NCBI GenBank assembly: GCA_964448185.1
Contig: CAYUVO010000001.1
Span: 1-64,000, forward strand
DNA: 64,000 bases
Reading direction: 5' to 3'
From: OFTM382 sp964448185
Lineage (GTDB): Bacteria > Planctomycetota > Phycisphaerae > Phycisphaerales > UBA1924
In this document: piece after piece, positions 61,152-64,000 of the stretch
How positions within the stretch are numbered: position 1 is the stretch's first letter
How the letters are laid out: every line of letters begins with the position of its first letter
The notes under the pieces: model-generated
The model's database searches: none
What the model saw: the letters and a program-made list of their open reading frames with translations, nothing else
Told to the model about the DNA's origin: nothing
Translations under genes and position numbers: made by a program

Positions 61152-62012
61152 TTAGGCGTCGGGCGTTGATGGAGTTGACGTAATCAGCAGGATCTCGTCT
61201 TCGCCGCTGTCCGTGCTGCCGACGATCCCGAGCACCGGGTTCTCGATGGTCAAATCGAGCTGAACCTCGCGGTTGACCAGTTGGCCCGCAAACTCGAACC
61301 GCAGCACGTCTTGGATTGCGTTGCCGTCTTCATCGAGCACGACGAGCCGATACTGTGTGCCCGGTGCGGTCGGAGGCAGACTAATCGCGAAGAACCGTGC
61401 CGAACTCCAATCGGGATGGACCCACACCGCTGCCTCAGCCTTGACCTTGCGATCGGTGTTGACCACTTGACGCAGGAAATGCCGTTGCGTGTCGGGATCG
61501 ACCAGAGCATCTACTACGAACTGGCGTCCAAACTCCGCAGCGAGCGACTCAAAGAGCGCATCGTCGGCTTGAGCCTGTGCAAGCGTTTCGTACTGCGCCC
61601 GCATCTGGAACGTGCTCCAGCCGAAGACGACCGAAGCCGCTGCGAACGCGAGGGCCGCTGCACGCCATACCGCCAGAGCACGCAGACGCCGAGGTCCGCG
61701 GAACGCGAGCGAATCAGAACTCTGCTCGACCGCATGCAACGAGAGCGGCCGGGACTGATTCGCAGGTACTTGTCCAATCTGGGCTGAACGCACAGCTTCG
61801 ATCACACGCTCGCGGAGTGAGCTGTCGGGCTCGCCCTGAGCCAACTCCGCAAGCTCGGTCCGCATGATGCGGTCCTGCTCGGTACGAACCTGAGCACGGA
61901 CTCCGGTGGACGCAGCCAGCAGGGCAGCCTCAAAGTCGGCGCACTCACTTTCTTCGAGTACCCCAAAGGCGTCCAGCAGCGCAAGTTCGAGCAGTTCGTG
62001 TGTCGTCATCAT
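61152..62012 (-). CDS. Anti-sigma factor, RskA-like
   Basis: A 286-residue membrane anti-sigma factor. The cytosolic N-terminus MMTTHELLELALLDAFGVLE-ESECADFE matches the RskA anti-sigma-K N-terminal helix pattern. One transmembrane helix (WRAAALAFAAASVVFGWST) lies near 115-135. The extracytoplasmic domain has AAVWVHPDWSSARFFAISLP, YRLVVLDEDGNAIQ and ends in a polar tail. It overlaps the upstream ECF sigma gene by 4 bases, so both are coupled. It is expected to hold the sigma at the membrane until a signal arrives. Confidence 0.85.
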   Translation of the reverse strand: MMTTHELLELALLDAFGVLEESECADFEAALLAASTGVRAQVRTEQDRIMRTELAELAQGEPDSSLRERVIEAVRSAQIGQVPANQSRPLSLHAVEQSSDSLAFRGPRRLRALAVWRAAALAFAAASVVFGWSTFQMRAQYETLAQAQADDALFESLAAEFGRQFVVDALVDPDTQRHFLRQVVNTDRKVKAEAAVWVHPDWSSARFFAISLPPTAPGTQYRLVVLDEDGNAIQDVLRFEFAGQLVNREVQLDLTIENPVLGIVGSTDSGEDEILLITSTPSTPDA

Positions 62013-62590
62013 TGGTTCGGGTCCTCACCCATTCGTTCGCGGAGCCGGACCAACGCCCGACTCAATGCAGACTTGACAGTCCCGAGCGGAACATCAAGTT
62101 CTTCTCCCACCTGCCTGAGCGTCTGACCGCCCAGATAGGTCCGTTTGACCACAGTCCGCTGCAACTCCGGCAGCATGTCAATTCGTTTGAGCAGTGCAGA
62201 ATACCGCTCTCTGTCTTCGATACGAGTCCCAACCTGATCGGATGCATCTGTCCCTGACTGACCTGCTGATTCGTTCCAGCTTGTGCTCTTTATTCGGGCC
62301 CGCGTCCGCCGGAGACGGTCCACTAAGTGCCGACGGGTAATCAGCATGACCCAGGTCACGAGGGCTGCCCGAGTCGGATCATACCGATCAGCGGTCTTCC
62401 AGAGCCTAACAAAGACCTCTTGAACCGCGTCCTCAGCCTCTGCTCTCGTGGGCATCGTCTGCAGCGACATCCGAAAGACCAACGAACCAAAGCGGTCGTA
62501 GAGCTCCTCCACCGCAGCTTCCTCGCCCGAAGCGATGCGCTGCATCAACACAAGATCTGGATGCGATTCCCCCGATTGGGTCATGGGCAC
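62009..62590 (-). CDS. ECF-family RNA polymerase sigma factor
   Basis: A 193-residue extracytoplasmic-function sigma. Region 2 is EAAVEELYDRFGSLVFRMSL and EDAVQEVFVRLWKTADRYDP, followed by VTWVMLITRRHLVDRLRR. Region 4 is LPELQRTVVKRTYLGGQTLR with LDVPLGTVKSALSRALVRLR, the helix-turn-helix that reads the -35 element. No region 1.1 or 3. It is the first gene of a pair with the RskA-like anti-sigma. Its promoters cannot be predicted from this sequence. Confidence 0.93.
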   Translation of the reverse strand: MPMTQSGESHPDLVLMQRIASGEEAAVEELYDRFGSLVFRMSLQTMPTRAEAEDAVQEVFVRLWKTADRYDPTRAALVTWVMLITRRHLVDRLRRTRARIKSTSWNESAGQSGTDASDQVGTRIEDRERYSALLKRIDMLPELQRTVVKRTYLGGQTLRQVGEELDVPLGTVKSALSRALVRLRERMGEDPNQ

Positions 62591-62819
62591 ACCGTATCGA
62601 CGCTTGGGGGGATATGCGAATCAAAAGAAACGGGGAGGCATCTTGCCGGCCCTTCTGCAACGCTTATCAGACCTTGCGGAGCATGTTCGCATTCTAGTAG
62701 TGCATTTGCCCTACTTTTACTGCCTATTTTATCCAGATCAGGGATTGTGGTCTCTTTGCTGGCCCGTTACAGTGTCCTTTGTCGCGGTTTATGAGGGCAC
62801 GTTCGCAGTGTCTTCGGGA

Positions 62820-63722
62820 ATGGGAGTGCTTGTTGTGGCTCAGCCGGGGTGGATAACTACAGATACAGGACCCAAAGGCTGCTCTTCGCCCTTTGTGCGC
62901 AAAGCCTTTACGTTGCCCGACGTGCTTGTCTCGCTCGCGGTGATGACGGTGCTCATCGGGCTCATGGTCCCCGCGCTCGCCTCGGTCCGGGCTGCTGCAC
63001 AGCGGGTGATCTGCGGGTCCAACCTCCGACAAATCGGCATGGGCGTCGTGATCTACGCCGACTCGAACCGCGATCAGCTCCCGCCGAGCGTGATGGCGGG
63101 TTCGGTTGATCTTGCCGACATTGTTCCCGGTGATACCGCCATCTCGCTGCACACGAGCTTGGGCAACTCGATCGCGCTGCGGTTTGACATAGGTGCCGAC
63201 GACGGCGGCTGGTGGGACGGCCTCGGCGCTCTGTTCAACGCCGAGATCCTCGAAACTCCCGAGTTGTTCTATTGCCCGTCTCACAAGGGCCCACACACCT
63301 ATAGGACATTCTCCGAGGCGTGGCGCAGCGATGATGATCTCCTCGTCGGGAACTACCAGTATCGCGGCGGCTCTCGTGAGGGTGTCACCAAGTTCAGTCT
63401 CGTCCAGCCAAGCAGGACTGCTCTCGTCTCTGACAGCTTCCGTTCCATGGGTGAGCTCAACCACGACGATGGGTTCTATCTGCTGCGTGCGGATCTTTCG
63501 ATCAGCTGGCTCAACGAATCGGGCGACAGTCTTCTCGGAAACGTGCCAGATGACCTCGACCCCATCAGCGAACTCACCATGATCGACATCATGGCGTCAT
63601 CGCAGGTCGATGAGTCGTTCTACTCGGACTTCTGGGAAACGCTCCAGCACTGGAACGACAGCGGCAGGCATAACAAGCCTTCCGGCGGCGGTGATTCTCC
63701 CGGCGGCAACGGCAAGCCGTAA
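62820..63722 (+). CDS. Prepilin-type protein (type II secretion/DUF1559-like)
   Basis: A 300-residue pseudopilin-like protein. The signal is FVRKAFTLPDVLVSLAVMTV-LIGLMVPALASV with the basic n-region, Phe at +1, Asp instead of Glu at +5 and Ala instead of Gly at -1. The C-terminal part (ICGSNLRQIGMGVVIYADSN, LFYCPSHKGPHTY and DGFYLLRADLSISWLNES) resembles planctomycete type II secretion-like major pseudopilin proteins. The start at 62820 gives a plausible ~30-residue leader; GTG starts slightly downstream are alternatives. The end is Gly-rich. Secretion or surface structure is inferred. Confidence 0.75.
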   Translation: MGVLVVAQPGWITTDTGPKGCSSPFVRKAFTLPDVLVSLAVMTVLIGLMVPALASVRAAAQRVICGSNLRQIGMGVVIYADSNRDQLPPSVMAGSVDLADIVPGDTAISLHTSLGNSIALRFDIGADDGGWWDGLGALFNAEILETPELFYCPSHKGPHTYRTFSEAWRSDDDLLVGNYQYRGGSREGVTKFSLVQPSRTALVSDSFRSMGELNHDDGFYLLRADLSISWLNESGDSLLGNVPDDLDPISELTMIDIMASSQVDESFYSDFWETLQHWNDSGRHNKPSGGGDSPGGNGKP

Positions 63723-63799
63723 GCCCCCCCTCTCCGCTCTAACCCTGCAAACCCATCAGATCCTTGCCGTCATGCGGGCGCTGTGGCTACGCTCTGCGC

Positions 63800-64000
63800 A
63801 TGAGTATCAAAGCATCATCTCTCTGGTCCGGCTTGGTCGTCCTCTGCTCGCTTGGCACCCTCGCCAACGCCCAACTCACCCCCGACCGCCTTTATGTAGG
63901 CGTCGATCGAGTCATCCCGATGACCGCATCGGTCCCCGGCGGGCTCGAAGGTGAAGTGTCCATCTCGCTTCTCAAGGCCGGCTCTGGCGACGAGCTTGAA
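63800..64000 (+). CDS. Exported protein, N-terminal part (cut by the window end)
   Basis: An open frame from the ATG at 63800 to the window end without a stop, 67 codons. It starts MSIKASSLWSGLVVLCSLGT-LANA, a good signal peptide with cleavage after NA, then QLTPDRLYVGVDRVIPMTAS. The remainder is not recognisable. The gene follows the pseudopilin-like gene by 77 bases. Confidence 0.65.
   Translation, partial: MSIKASSLWSGLVVLCSLGTLANAQLTPDRLYVGVDRVIPMTASVPGGLEGEVSISLLKAGSGDELE

Noticed and set aside
1..64000. CRISPR array, prophage or insertion sequence
   Set aside because: No regularly spaced direct repeats, cas genes, transposase or phage structural genes were seen.

Overview
The window is about 62-63% GC and looks like a contig from a planctomycete of the class Phycisphaerae, probably from a metagenome or draft assembly because it contains a run of 19 N. 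The evidence for lineage is indirect. There are several small membrane proteins with paired zinc ribbons of the CxxCGYDLxGLPxxxxCPECG type, a giant exported protein with the planctomycete-like LEQRIVLDG motif near its N-terminus, a prepilin-type FTLxDVLVSLAVM protein, and dispersed repeats that encode SLTVGAR-like peptides. No database search was possible, so family names rest on motifs recognised by eye.

Layout. 1-4 kb: end of a metallo-beta-lactamase-fold protein, a SAM methyltransferase and three glycosyltransferase-like genes. 4-9 kb: rsfS, aroB, a ParA ATPase fused to a CBM48/AMPK-type glycogen-binding domain, and its partner gene. 9-13 kb (minus): clpX, then an acylphosphatase/HAD/unknown/SHOCT operon. 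13-19 kb: dnaG and rpoD, an EthD-like gene, a thioredoxin and an Asp/Glu racemase homologue without its cysteines. 19-25.6 kb: a 2133-residue exported repeat protein closed by a strong terminator. 25.8-32 kb: a DUF1015 gene broken by the assembly gap, purQ, a duplicated cluster of zinc-ribbon membrane genes, and mnmA. 32-39 kb: a TlpA-like thioredoxin, the operon ribF-nrnA-DNA methyltransferase, and a bifunctional PutA. 39-44 kb: a Bfd-like protein, an RNHCP gene relic, a HAD phosphatase, a membrane-anchored spermidine-synthase-like protein and aroC.

44-49.3 kb is a minus-strand translation and nucleotide block: tRNA-Gln, a glmU-type uridylyltransferase domain, prs, rplY, pth, rpsF, ssb, rplI. 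50-54.4 kb is a SWIM/SNF2 pair followed by tRNA-Lys. 54.7-58.2 kb holds an outer-membrane barrel protein and then an AT-richer accessory island of two orphan polymorphic-toxin tips, each followed by a candidate immunity gene, ending at an EVE-domain gene. 58.3-64 kb: an exported repeat protein, a coiled-coil chain-length-determinant-like protein, an anti-sigma/ECF-sigma pair, a pseudopilin-like protein and the start of an exported protein.

Most of the window is housekeeping. The parts that stand out are the ParA-CBM48 fusion with its degenerate P-loop partner, the toxin-tip/immunity cassettes joined by 95-bp Hint-derived repeats, a dispersed palindromic repeat of which one copy sits in frame inside a coding sequence, the duplicated zinc-ribbon locus, and a truncated RNHCP gene.
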